Source of the DNA: an uncultured Acetatifactor sp.
Lineage (GTDB): Bacteria > Bacillota > Clostridia > Lachnospirales > Lachnospiraceae
Length of the DNA stretch: 42,207 nucleotides
Direction: 5' to 3'
Assembly: GCA_934394515.1 (NCBI GenBank)
Contig: CAKRRU010000005.1
Location: forward strand, 1-42,207
The notes under the pieces: model-generated
The model's database searches: none
What the model saw: the letters and a program-made list of their open reading frames with translations, nothing else
What the model was told of the DNA's origin: nothing
Made by a program: the position numbers and the translations under genes
In this document: one piece after another, positions 1-7,277 of the stretch
How the letters are laid out: each line of letters starts with the position of its first letter
How positions within the stretch are numbered: position 1 is the first letter of the stretch

Positions 1-1367
1 CAAAATTTGCAAGAGACAATATCCGTAAGAGCTCCAGAGCACTGGGACAGTCTTCCGATTCTTCCCAGAGATATGCGAAGGGTGTGGATGAGTATGCGAC
101 CGTTATGGCCAGCAAGAGAGCACTGCATCTGATCGAAGAACTGGGATGTGGTAAAGTATCCTCTACGCATGTAGAGATCAGCACCGGTAATTCTATCGAA
201 CCTACCGAGATGAAAGCTAGCATCAAAAAGGTAAACGGTGTATTGGGTATAGAAGTACCTACCGCCGATATCGAGAGAATCTTGAAGTCCCTGAACTTTC
301 AGCCCGTGATCGACGGTGACGATCTGACCATTCAGGTTCCCGCATATCGTGAGGATATGGAATCCTATCCCGATATTGCAGAGGAAGTTATCCGTATGTA
401 CGGTTATGACCATGTGACGCCTACTTTCCTGAAGGCAGCAGCCGTAACCAGCGGCGGTATGAATATAAAGCAGAAGACAGAGCTTAAGATTAAGAAAGCA
501 CTGTGTGCCCAGGGCGCATTCGAAGGAGTACATTATTCCTTCTTCTCTCCTTCCGATCTGAATCTGTTAGATCTGCCTGAGGATGCACCGGAGAGACATG
601 CAATCCGTCTGATCAATCCGATCAATGAGGATCTGTCCCTGATGCGTACCACACTGGCACCCCAGATGATCCATGCAATCGCACGCAACCAGAAGAACGG
701 TTGTCTGGAAGGCAGAGTATACGAGATCGGCAACAAGTTCATTCCTAAGGATCTGCCCTTAACCGAGTATCCCGATGAGAGAGAGACCATCTGTATCGGT
801 ATCTGGGGTAAGGAAGAGAGCTTTTTCACCCTGAAGGGACTGGTTGACACTGTGGCAGAGACACTGTTTATTGATTTCGAATATGTAGAGGATAAGAAGA
901 CCTTCTTACACCCTTATCGTACCGCTAAGATCCTGTACAATGGGGAAGAAATCGGTTACCTGGGACAGCTGACCTACGAGATCCAGAAGGAAGAAGATAT
1001 GCGTGAATCCGCATACATTGCAGAGATCGACCTGAAGGCCCTGCGTCCTGTATACGGCAAGGTTCCTACCTTCACACCGATCTCCAAGTTCGCAAAGGAG
1101 ACCAGAGATCTGGCACTGGTAATGAACAAGTCCGTTACCTGCGGCGAAGTAGAGAAGGCAATCGAGGAAGCCAGCAGCTTCGTAGAATCCGTAGAACTTT
1201 TCGATGTTTACGAGGGATTACAGGTAGGCCCCGAGAAGAAGTCCATGGCATTCACCGTGACCTTTGCTCCGAAGGAGGAAGAATTCACCACAGAGGCAGT
1301 GGACGGCTATGTGAAGAAGATCCTGAAGAACCTGAACAATAAGCTGGGTGTAGAACTCAGATCCTAA
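1..1367 (+). CDS. pheT: Phenylalanyl-tRNA synthetase beta subunit, 3' part (left-truncated)
   Basis: The reading frame is open from the left edge (first full codon at base 3) to TAA at 1365-1367, giving about 454 C-terminal residues of a protein usually near 800. PheT pairs with PheS in the cytosolic alpha2-beta2 enzyme that charges tRNA-Phe. The segment before base 120 resembles the end of the B3/B4 editing module (ALGQSSDSSQRYAKGVDEYA). A B5 DNA-binding-like domain follows at about 205-410 (MKASIKKVNGVLGIEV), then the catalytic-like core (about 450-1060), then the C-terminal ferredoxin-fold anticodon-binding domain (about 1070-1365, with SKFAKETRDLALVMNK and ELFDVYEG). No frameshift was seen. 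pheS would be expected just left of the window. A clear terminator follows. The identity is secure; only the N-terminus is missing. Confidence 0.96.
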   Translation, partial: KFARDNIRKSSRALGQSSDSSQRYAKGVDEYATVMASKRALHLIEELGCGKVSSTHVEISTGNSIEPTEMKASIKKVNGVLGIEVPTADIERILKSLNFQPVIDGDDLTIQVPAYREDMESYPDIAEEVIRMYGYDHVTPTFLKAAAVTSGGMNIKQKTELKIKKALCAQGAFEGVHYSFFSPSDLNLLDLPEDAPERHAIRLINPINEDLSLMRTTLAPQMIHAIARNQKNGCLEGRVYEIGNKFIPKDLPLTEYPDERETICIGIWGKEESFFTLKGLVDTVAETLFIDFEYVEDKKTFLHPYRTAKILYNGEEIGYLGQLTYEIQKEEDMRESAYIAEIDLKALRPVYGKVPTFTPISKFAKETRDLALVMNKSVTCGEVEKAIEEASSFVESVELFDVYEGLQVGPEKKSMAFTVTFAPKEEEFTTEAVDGYVKKILKNLNNKLGVELRS

Positions 1368-1400
1368 GTTTACAGTAGTCATTTCCGAAAAGATATGCTA

Positions 1401-1450
1401 AAATAGCAGTTGCAGGCGCATTTTGCGCAGGTGACTGCTATTTTTATTTT
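1401..1450 (+). terminator. Rho-independent terminator after pheT
   Basis: Arms AAATAGCAGT (1401-1410) and ACTGCTATTT (1434-1443) pair perfectly. An inner GCGCA/TGCGC stem lies at 1416-1420 and 1424-1428. The T-rich tract runs from 1441 to 1450. It separates pheT from the ricT operon. Confidence 0.9.
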
Positions 1451-1488
1451 AAGTGAAGATGCCACCGGCATCAGTGAGGTAGATAGAT

Positions 1489-2988
1489 ATGACAAAAGTA
1501 ATCGGTGTAAGATTTCGTACGGCGGGCAAGGTATATTTCTTCGATCCGCTGCAGTTTGCGATAAAGAGAGGCGACCACGTGATCGTGGAGACCGCCAGAG
1601 GAATTGAGTTCGGTACTGTTGTAGCGGGTGTGCATGAAGTAGAGGATGACAAGGTGATCCAGCCTCTGAAACCCGTGATGCGACTCGCCGGAGAGAGAGA
1701 TATCGAGCAGGAGGCTGCCAACAAGGAGAAGGAAAAGGAAGCCTTCAAGATCTGCAAAGAGAAGATTTTAAAGCATGGTCTGGAGATGAAGCTGATCGAT
1801 GCAGAGTATACCTTTGATAACAATAAGGTGCTGTTCTATTTTACGGCGGACGGACGTATTGACTTTCGTGAGCTGGTAAAAGATCTGGCAAGTGTGTTCA
1901 AGACCCGTATTGAGCTGCGTCAGATCGGTGTCAGAGATGAGACGAAGATCCGCGGCGGTATCGGTATCTGCGGACGGCCTTTGTGCTGTCACAGCTATCT
2001 GTCGGATTTCGTACCGGTATCTATCAAGATGGCGAAGGAACAGAACCTTTCCTTAAATCCGACGAAGATCTCCGGAGTCTGCGGCAGACTGATGTGCTGT
2101 CTGAAAAATGAAGAAGATACTTACGAAGAGCTGAACCGTAAGCTCCCCGGTGTGGGTGATTATGTGACGACGGCAGACGGACTGCACGGCGAAGTACAGA
2201 GCGTGAATGTATTGCGTCAGCTGGTTAAGGTACTGGTGGAAGTCGGTGACGAGAAGGAACTGAAGGAGTACGAGGCTGATACCTTACAGTTCAAGAGACG
2301 TCGCGGCAAGAAGGGCGGTCAGGAACTGTCCAAAGAAGAACAGCGGGAACTGGAAAAGTTAGAGCAGATCGAGGAAAAAGAAGAGGCACAGGAGCGCGCA
2401 GAGCAGCGTACGGATCGCAGAGAACAGAGAACAGATAGCGAGAATCAGAACCGCAGTGGCGAGAATCGCGGGGATAACCGTAGCGAAAATCAGAACAGTG
2501 GTGACAATCGCAGACGTGACGGGCGCAGGGATGACAACCGCAGAAATTACAATCGCGGTGAGGGCAATCGCAGCGCCGACAATAGAAACGAAAATCGTGG
2601 TGCAGAGAACCGAAATGACAACCGTGGTGAGAACAGGAACAATGAGAACCGCCGGGACAATAACCGTGGCAGAGAAGACCGCAATGAGAATCGTGGCGGA
2701 GACGGCCGTATGAATGAAAATCGCAGCGGTGAGAATCGAAATGACAACCGCAATCGTGATAACCGGAATGACAGACGTCGTGACAACCGGTATCAGAACA
2801 GAGCGGACGGACAGGGCAGAGACAACGGCACTGCGCAGGGTACTGAACAGTCCAATACGCAGGCACAGGCACCGCAGGATGGCGAGCATAGATCCAAGCG
2901 GGATAATGCTTCCCGCAGAAGACCCAGACACGGCGGCAGAAGAGACGCAGACGGAAGAAAACCGGAGAATACAAATCATGAAGGCTGA
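1489..2988 (+). CDS. ricT: RicT/YaaT (PSP1 family) with a long Arg/Asn-rich C-terminal tail
   Basis: 499 aa. ATG at 1489 is preceded by GTGAGGT with 8 nt spacing. RicT belongs to the Y-complex (RicA/F/T) that in Bacillus binds Fe-S clusters and works with RNase Y in mRNA maturation. The PSP1 region occupies residues 1 to about 285. It carries the two family cysteine clusters, CGRPLCC at 161-167 and CGRLMCC at 198-204, the expected cluster ligands. B. subtilis RicT ends near 275 residues; here about 205 further residues follow, first Glu/Lys-rich (about 275-305), then built from short ENR, DNR, RGE and RRD units. This tail is predicted to be disordered and strongly charged. Its biased codons create several long spurious open frames on both strands. 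The gene overlaps trmN6 by 11 bases, as in a compact operon. Core assignment is firm; the tail's function is unknown. Confidence 0.93.
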   Translation: MTKVIGVRFRTAGKVYFFDPLQFAIKRGDHVIVETARGIEFGTVVAGVHEVEDDKVIQPLKPVMRLAGERDIEQEAANKEKEKEAFKICKEKILKHGLEMKLIDAEYTFDNNKVLFYFTADGRIDFRELVKDLASVFKTRIELRQIGVRDETKIRGGIGICGRPLCCHSYLSDFVPVSIKMAKEQNLSLNPTKISGVCGRLMCCLKNEEDTYEELNRKLPGVGDYVTTADGLHGEVQSVNVLRQLVKVLVEVGDEKELKEYEADTLQFKRRRGKKGGQELSKEEQRELEKLEQIEEKEEAQERAEQRTDRREQRTDSENQNRSGENRGDNRSENQNSGDNRRRDGRRDDNRRNYNRGEGNRSADNRNENRGAENRNDNRGENRNNENRRDNNRGREDRNENRGGDGRMNENRSGENRNDNRNRDNRNDRRRDNRYQNRADGQGRDNGTAQGTEQSNTQAQAPQDGEHRSKRDNASRRRPRHGGRRDADGRKPENTNHEG

Positions 2989-3715
2989 ACTGAAGGAAAA
3001 GGAACGTATTGATGACCTTCAGCGGAACGGTTATCAGATCATACAGAATCCGGAGAAATTCTGCTTCGGTATGGATGCGGTACTTTTGACGGGATTCGCC
3101 CATGCGAGAGAAAAGGATACCTTGCTTGACCTTGGTACCGGCACCGGAATCATTCCGCTCCTGATGGAAGCCAAATATCACTGCGCGCATCTGACGGGAC
3201 TGGAGATTCAGGCGGAAAGTGCAGATATGGCGAGACGCAGTGTGGCATTGAATGATCTGCAGGATCGTATCGACATCGTGACAGGAGACATCAAGGAAGC
3301 AGACCGGCTATTTGCGGCTGCTTCCTTTGACTGTATTACCTGCAATCCGCCGTATATGATCGGACAGCACGGTCTGACGAACCCGGAGGAGCCCAAGGCC
3401 ATTGCCAGACACGAGGTGCTCTGCACCCTGGACGATGTCGCAAACAGGACAGCGAAGCTTCTGAAGCCCGGCGGCCATTTTTACATGGTACACCGCCCCT
3501 TCCGGCTGGCAGAAATCATGACCACACTGGTAAAATACAAGCTGGAGCCGAAGCGGATGCAGCTTGTATATCCCTATATTGATAAGGAACCCAACATGGT
3601 ATTGATCGAGGCGACCAGAGGCGGCAAATCACGCATGACTGTGGAGAAGCCGCTGATCGTGTATCAGTCACCCGGAGTATATATGCCGGAGATTTATGAT
3701 ATTTACGGATATTAG
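2978..3715 (+). CDS. trmN6: tRNA1(Val) A37 N6-methyltransferase-like protein (TrmN6/YabB)
   Basis: 245 aa from ATG 2978. The open frame extends further upstream, but only inside the ricT tail, and GGAG at 2964-2967 fits the 2978 start. It is a class I SAM-dependent methyltransferase. The SAM-binding motif I is DLGTGTGII at residues 51-59, and the N6-adenine catalytic motif NPPY lies at 123-126. The N-terminal stretch GYQIIQNPEKFCFGMDAVLL is typical of YfiC/YabB proteins, which methylate A37 of tRNA1(Val) in E. coli. The order ricT - trmN6 - rsmI matches B. subtilis yaaT - yabA - yabB - yabC. The start lies inside ricT (11-base overlap), and rsmI begins 17 bases after the stop. The exact tRNA target in this organism is inferred. 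Confidence 0.9.
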   Translation: MKAELKEKERIDDLQRNGYQIIQNPEKFCFGMDAVLLTGFAHAREKDTLLDLGTGTGIIPLLMEAKYHCAHLTGLEIQAESADMARRSVALNDLQDRIDIVTGDIKEADRLFAAASFDCITCNPPYMIGQHGLTNPEEPKAIARHEVLCTLDDVANRTAKLLKPGGHFYMVHRPFRLAEIMTTLVKYKLEPKRMQLVYPYIDKEPNMVLIEATRGGKSRMTVEKPLIVYQSPGVYMPEIYDIYGY

Positions 3716-3732
3716 AGAGGAGGCAGGAGCTC

Positions 3733-4578
3733 ATGCCCGGAACGTTATATTTGTGTGCGACCCCCATTGGAAATCTGAAAGATATGACCCCGCGTGTCGT
3801 AGAGACGTTGCAGACAGTGGATGTGATCGCAGCGGAAGACACGCGCAACAGCATCAAACTGCTGAATCATTTTGATATTCATACGCCCATGACCAGCTAC
3901 CATGAGTACAATAAGGTGGAAAAGGCGCATCAGCTGGTAGGCCAGCTTTTAAACGGCCAGAATATCGCTCTGATCACGGATGCCGGAACTCCGGCGATTT
4001 CCGATCCCGGTGAAGTACTGGTGAAGATGTGCCATGAAAATAATATTACCGTGACATCACTGCCGGGTCCCGTAGCGTGTATTACTGCGTTGACGCTATC
4101 CGGTTTAAGTACCCGGAGATTTTGCTTTGAAGGATTTCTGCCTGCGGATAAAAAGGAAAAGAAAGCAATCCTTGAGGAATTAAAGACCGAGAGCCGCACC
4201 ATGATCCTCTACGAAGCACCGCATCATCTGATTCGGACGTTGGAAGAGCTGTATGCGACATTGGGAGAGCGGCGGATCACCCTGTGCAGAGAACTGACCA
4301 AAAAGTTCGAGACTGTGTTCCCTACGACATTGGAAAAAGCATTGGACTACTATAAGACAGAAGAGCCCAGAGGGGAATATGTACTGGTAGTGGAAGGAAA
4401 AAGCCCGGAGGAAAAACGGCAGGAACAGATCGCATCCTGGGAGTCCATGACCATCGAAGAACATATGGCATATTATGAAGAACAGGGAATGGACAACAAA
4501 TCTGCCATGAAGCAGGTCGCAAAAGACAGAGGTGTCGGAAAACGGGAGATTTATCAATATCTGCATGGCAATTCTTGA
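3733..4578 (+). CDS. rsmI: 16S rRNA (cytidine-1402-2'-O)-methyltransferase
   Basis: 281 aa. ATG at 3733 follows GAGGAGG (3716-3723). RsmI adds a 2'-O-methyl group to C1402 in the decoding centre of 16S rRNA, using SAM. It has the tetrapyrrole-methylase fold: LYLCATPIGNLKDMTPR at the N-terminus, AAEDTRNSIKLLNHF near residues 36-50, ALITDAGTPAISDPGE near 77-92, SLPGPVACITALTLSGL near 112-128 and FEGFLP near 135. The C-terminal 40 residues form the usual Lys-rich helical end (KQVAKDRGVGKREIYQYL). Length is normal for the family. It sits third in the ricT operon, and the small Cys-rich gene starts 22 bases after its stop. Confidence 0.96.
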   Translation: MPGTLYLCATPIGNLKDMTPRVVETLQTVDVIAAEDTRNSIKLLNHFDIHTPMTSYHEYNKVEKAHQLVGQLLNGQNIALITDAGTPAISDPGEVLVKMCHENNITVTSLPGPVACITALTLSGLSTRRFCFEGFLPADKKEKKAILEELKTESRTMILYEAPHHLIRTLEELYATLGERRITLCRELTKKFETVFPTTLEKALDYYKTEEPRGEYVLVVEGKSPEEKRQEQIASWESMTIEEHMAYYEEQGMDNKSAMKQVAKDRGVGKREIYQYLHGNS

Positions 4579-4600
4579 GAAATTGCAGAAACGAGGCAAA

Positions 4601-4774
4601 ATGACGAACTGTGACGCATGTGTCAATTATGAATATGATGAAGATTATGAGTGTTATTGTTGCATGGTGAATCTGGATGAGGACGAAATGTATCGTTTCC
4701 TGTCCGGTACCCAACAGGAATGTCCTTATTTCCGTTTGGATGACGAATATGCAGTGGTAAGACATCAGATGTAA
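4601..4774 (+). CDS. Small Cys-rich acidic protein, DUF6472-like
   Basis: 57 aa from ATG 4601; GAGG at 4593-4596 is a close-set ribosome binding site. An in-frame ATG at 4565, inside rsmI, would add 12 residues. The sequence starts with C4-x2-C7, then a Tyr/Asp/Glu-rich segment (YEYDEDYECYCC), the acidic LDEDEMYRFL block and a last Cys in ECPYF (C41). The layout resembles the small family I recall as DUF6472, found in Lachnospiraceae downstream of rsmI. The five to six cysteines could bind zinc or an Fe-S cluster, but this is inference. No function is known to me. It is probably co-transcribed with rsmI. Confidence 0.75.
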   Translation: MTNCDACVNYEYDEDYECYCCMVNLDEDEMYRFLSGTQQECPYFRLDDEYAVVRHQM

Positions 4775-4832
4775 GGGTAAAAATTACTAGAAGCGATTGA
4801 AAAAAGTCTGCTTAAATGGTAGAGAATGCTGA

Positions 4833-4861
4833 TTGTGAAAGCGAAAACAGAGTAGTATAAT
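4833..4861 (+). promoter_or_regulatory. Sigma-A-like promoter
   Basis: TTGTGA (4833-4838), a 17-base spacer, then a perfect TATAAT (4856-4861). Predicted transcription start is near 4868, at the foot of the hairpin at 4866-4897. Confidence 0.65.
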
Positions 4862-4865
4862 ACGG

Positions 4866-4906
4866 AGTTGCGTGCTGTGAAAGAGCAGTGTGCAGCTTCT
4901 TTTATT
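4866..4906 (+). terminator. Terminator-like hairpin directly after a promoter
   Basis: A 12-bp stem (4866-4877 with 4886-4897, including several G-U pairs), an 8-base loop and the tract TTCTTTTATTT. It could end the ricT operon. It also lies at +1 of the promoter at 4833-4861, so that promoter would make only a very short RNA unless read-through occurs. Confidence 0.65.
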
Positions 4907-5076
4907 TACATGAGTAACGCAGAGAATTTGAACGCTTGCATGCGGATGAATCCCATAAGTCCATAATTCGCAAGGGGTGTTTTGGTAAGTATTGTGAGTA
5001 GTGTCTTTCGAGCGGTTATGCATGTTTTATAAAGATAGAAGAAGTGTAATACTAACAGAAGTAAAGGTGAAACATT

Positions 5077-5529
5077 ATGAAGTATGTAAAGCAGCTTTCC
5101 ATCATTTTAGGAATCTCCTTTTTAGCAGAGCTGTTGGAGATTCTGATTCCTCTCCCGATAGCAGCCAGTGTCTACGGTCTGGTAATTATGCTGGTGGGTC
5201 TGATCACAGACCTGATTCCTCTGGAAAAGGTCGAGACCGCAGCAGATTTTCTGGTGGATGCTATGTCTATCATGTTCGTACCGGCTACCGTGGGAATCAT
5301 GGCAAGCGCAGACGCGTTAAAAGAAATGCTGCTTCCGATCTGTGTGATCACGCTGGTGTCTACCGTGCTGATCATGATCGTGACCGGCCGGGTATCCCAG
5401 CGCATTATCCGCAGCCAGAGAAAGACCGCAGAGAAAGCGATTGCAGGCAACGATAACACAGAGGAAACAGTTGTCGGAAGTATGCGAGATGCCGTAAGCG
5501 ATGTCGCAGCAGCAAAGGAGGAAAAATAA
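5077..5529 (+). CDS. lrgA: CidA/LrgA family membrane protein
   Basis: 150 aa. ATG 5077 follows AAAGGTGAAACATT. This is a small holin-like inner-membrane protein of the CidA/LrgA family, with about four hydrophobic segments within residues 1-108 (for example ISFLAELLEILIPLPIAASVYGLV). The family signature around PLPIAASVYGLVIMLVG and IMFVPATVGIM is clear. Its polar C-terminal tail of about 45 residues is longer than in many homologues and is probably cytosolic. The stop TAA is directly followed by the lrgB ATG, so the two are translationally linked. LrgAB-type pairs are linked to control of murein hydrolase release, and in Bacillus the PftAB homologues move pyruvate. Which role applies here cannot be read from sequence. 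Confidence 0.9.
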   Translation: MKYVKQLSIILGISFLAELLEILIPLPIAASVYGLVIMLVGLITDLIPLEKVETAADFLVDAMSIMFVPATVGIMASADALKEMLLPICVITLVSTVLIMIVTGRVSQRIIRSQRKTAEKAIAGNDNTEETVVGSMRDAVSDVAAAKEEK

Positions 5530-6222
5530 ATGAACGAAGTATTAAGTCAGTCTATTTTCTTCGGAATTGCGATTACTCTAGTGACTTATGAGATCGGTCT
5601 GTGGATCAAGCAGAAGACCGGAAAGGCAATCGCGAATCCGCTATTGATCTCAGTCATCTTGATCGTGGCAGTATTGTTACTGCTTCATATAGATTATGAC
5701 ACTTATGCCAACGGGGCACAGTATATCAGCATCTTCCTGACCCCGGCAACGGTCAGCCTGGCGGTTCCCCTATACCGTCAGCTGGAACTGTTAAAGACCT
5801 ATCCGAAGGCTATCTTCGGCGGCATCATTGCCGGTGTACTGACCGCTATGGTAAGTGTCTTTGTACTTAGCCTGATGTTCGGACTGAATCATGAGCAGTA
5901 TGTTACGCTCCTGCCGAAGTCTATTACGACAGCAATTGGTATGGGCATTTCCGAGAAAATGGGTGGTATCGTGACGATTACGGTAGTTGTTATCATTGTG
6001 ACCGGCATCCTGGGCAATATTCTGGCAGATACCATCTGCCATCTGTTCAAAATTGAAGATCCGATTGCAAAAGGATTGGCCATCGGCACCAGCGCCCATG
6101 CCTTGGGAACCGCCAAAGCCATGGAACTGGGCGAGATCGAAGGTGCCATGAGCAGCCTGTCTATCGTGGTCTGCGGTATTTTGACGGTAATTTCCGTATC
6201 TATATTTGCAAACTTTATCTGA
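5530..6222 (+). CDS. lrgB: CidB/LrgB family membrane protein
   Basis: 230 aa. The ATG abuts the lrgA stop, with GGAGG at 5518-5522 inside the end of lrgA. It is a polytopic inner-membrane protein of the LrgB/CidB family with six or more hydrophobic segments. Family blocks include IFLTPATVSLAVPLYRQLE, LLPKSITTAIGMGISEKMGG and GTSAHALGTAKAMELGEIEG. Length is typical. It acts with LrgA in a presumed membrane complex. A strong terminator at 6255-6286 ends the operon. Confidence 0.93.
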   Translation: MNEVLSQSIFFGIAITLVTYEIGLWIKQKTGKAIANPLLISVILIVAVLLLLHIDYDTYANGAQYISIFLTPATVSLAVPLYRQLELLKTYPKAIFGGIIAGVLTAMVSVFVLSLMFGLNHEQYVTLLPKSITTAIGMGISEKMGGIVTITVVVIIVTGILGNILADTICHLFKIEDPIAKGLAIGTSAHALGTAKAMELGEIEGAMSSLSIVVCGILTVISVSIFANFI

Positions 6223-6254
6223 TATGCTTATAGTTGATAGGTATGTGGAAAATG

Positions 6255-6286
6255 ATCAGCGCAATCTAAGGCGCTGATTATTTTTT
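6255..6286 (+). terminator. Rho-independent terminator after lrgB
   Basis: ATCAGCGC (6255-6262) pairs with GCGCTGAT (6271-6278) across an 8-base loop. TATTTTTT follows directly. Confidence 0.88.
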
Positions 6287-6403
6287 GGATGAATTAATTT
6301 TTATATGAAAAGTATAACAACGATACCTGTGTATATGCCTTTTAGCTTTATATTAATGTTTAAGTATGAAAAAGATGATGTGGATCAGGCGAATAAGGAA
6401 TAG

Positions 6404-6427
6404 ATAGAAAATTATTGCGCATACTAA
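6404..6427 (+). promoter_or_regulatory. Possible sigma-E-like sporulation promoter
   Basis: CATACTAA (6420-6427) resembles a sigma-E -10 element. An ATA core (6404-6406) lies 13 bases upstream. Its position before two coat-like genes fits, but the match is weak. Confidence 0.25.
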
Positions 6428-6456
6428 CCTCGCAAAGAATAAAAGGAGGTTAGCAC

Positions 6457-6642
6457 ATGAGCGATATTTCAGAATTGGATCTGCAGAATCTGCGCCACTT
6501 AATCGGCGGTTTCGACACGACCCACTGCAAAATGCAGGAGTACGCCAAAGAGGCGGAGGACCCGAAGGTAAAACAGTTTTTTGAAAAGGGTGCCAAAAGT
6601 GCCATGGAGAACAAACAGCAGCTTATGAAGTTTTTGCAGTAA
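6457..6642 (+). CDS. Small spore-coat-associated protein (CotF-like partner)
   Basis: 61 aa. ATG 6457 has a near-perfect AAAGGAGGT upstream. It is a soluble, mostly helical protein (LDLQNLRHLIGG, MQEYAKEAEDPKVKQFFEK, AMENKQQLMKFLQ) with no signal peptide or membrane segment. It resembles small helical proteins that are paired with CotF-type coat proteins in Clostridia. It lies 12 bases before the next coat-like gene and is surely co-transcribed with it. A role in the mother cell during spore coat assembly is inferred from pairing and from the family resemblance of its neighbour. Confidence 0.7.
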   Translation: MSDISELDLQNLRHLIGGFDTTHCKMQEYAKEAEDPKVKQFFEKGAKSAMENKQQLMKFLQ

Positions 6643-6654
6643 GGAGGCAGTAGA

Positions 6655-6909
6655 ATGCAGGAAAAGACAATGGTAGCAGATACTCTGGCCGGGATCAACG
6701 GGGAGCTGACCCGTTATGCGGGAATGATCGCCCAGTCGGAGAACAAGGAGTTAAAACAGACACTGAAGCAGTTCCGTACGGCTTGCGAACAGTCACAGGA
6801 GGAACTGTATCAGATCGCCAGAGAGAAGTCTTATTATGTGCCGGCGGAGAAAGCCACCGCGGAAGAAGTGGCACATGTGAGAAGTCTGTTTACGCAGGGA
6901 ACTCTGTAA
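6655..6909 (+). CDS. Spore coat protein, CotF-like
   Basis: 84 aa. ATG 6655 follows TAAGGAGGCAGTAGA. The protein is helical and polar, with TMVADTLAGINGELTRYAGM, LKQFRTACEQSQEELYQIA and the C-terminal SYYVPAEKATAEEV segment that recalls the Coat_F domain. It probably sits in or under the spore coat. It forms a two-gene operon with the 61-residue gene upstream. A strong terminator lies about 90 bases downstream. Resemblance to the Coat_F family is by recognition, not by a database search. Confidence 0.75.
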   Translation: MQEKTMVADTLAGINGELTRYAGMIAQSENKELKQTLKQFRTACEQSQEELYQIAREKSYYVPAEKATAEEVAHVRSLFTQGTL

Positions 6910-6999
6910 GCTGAAAAGCAGCATATGAGATGCCGGTGTCAGAGAGATACTCCGGCAAAAAATGTTATTTCATACTATTTCGAAAATGTAAAAATACTT

Positions 7000-7045
7000 G
7001 GGACCGAGTTCTGTGTGGAGCAGGACTTGGTCTCTTTTATGTTTT
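7000..7045 (+). terminator. Rho-independent terminator after the coat-like operon
   Basis: A 14-bp stem, 7000-7013 with 7021-7034 (including a few G-U pairs), a 7-base loop, then TTTTATGTTTT. Confidence 0.88.
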
Positions 7046-7106
7046 ACCCATATAAATTGATTAGGATTAGGATTATTTGTGCCGTGGGCACCGCAAAGCA
7101 GCCCAT

Positions 7107-7139
7107 ATTGCAATGTGAATCTACGAGGCACATTGCGAT
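7107..7139. repeat. Inverted repeat upstream of spmA
   Basis: ATTGCAATGTG (7107-7117) pairs with CACATTGCGAT (7129-7139) across 11 bases, with one G-T pair. No T-tract follows, so it is more likely an operator or a leader structure than a terminator. Confidence 0.5.
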
Positions 7140-7277
7140 TACCGCTGACGCAAGAAAACGTCTGCGGAATAGAGATTCGTATGAAAAACAGGTGGTATCT
7201 GTCCGAAATCAGATTTATTGAATGGGAGATGATATGGATACATATATTGAGACAAGGAGAAATGCAAGGGGATAACT

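Larger units (their letters stand above)
4775..5076. other. Intergenic region between the ricT operon and lrgA
   Basis: 302 bases with no credible gene. It holds a sigma-A-like promoter (4833-4861) with a terminator-like hairpin immediately downstream (4866-4906), then about 170 bases of leader before lrgA. TTTCGA (5009-5014), 16 bases, then TATAAA is a weak candidate lrgA promoter. AAAGGTGAA just before ATG 5077 is the ribosome binding site of lrgA. Confidence 0.6.
6910..7277. other. Intergenic region between coat-like genes and spmA
   Basis: 368 bases. It contains a terminator (7000-7045), the short direct repeat ATTAGG ATTAGG near 7060, and an 11-bp inverted repeat (7107-7139). An open frame of 98 codons across the region crosses the terminator and is rejected. 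AAGGGGATAAC before 7278 is the spmA ribosome binding site. Confidence 0.6.

Noticed and set aside
2291..3190. Long open frames on the minus strand and in other plus frames within the ricT tail
   Set aside because: They mirror the biased Asn/Arg codons of ricT, have no ribosome binding sites and encode His/Cys- or Val/Ile-rich low-complexity sequence.
6931..6954. CCGG-containing inverted repeat after the coat-like genes as a terminator
   Set aside because: Only 6 bp of stem, and the following bases are A, not T; on the other strand the T-run precedes the hairpin.
6925..7221. 98-codon open frame between the coat-like genes and spmA
   Set aside because: It crosses a strong terminator, lacks a ribosome binding site and shows no protein-like pattern.
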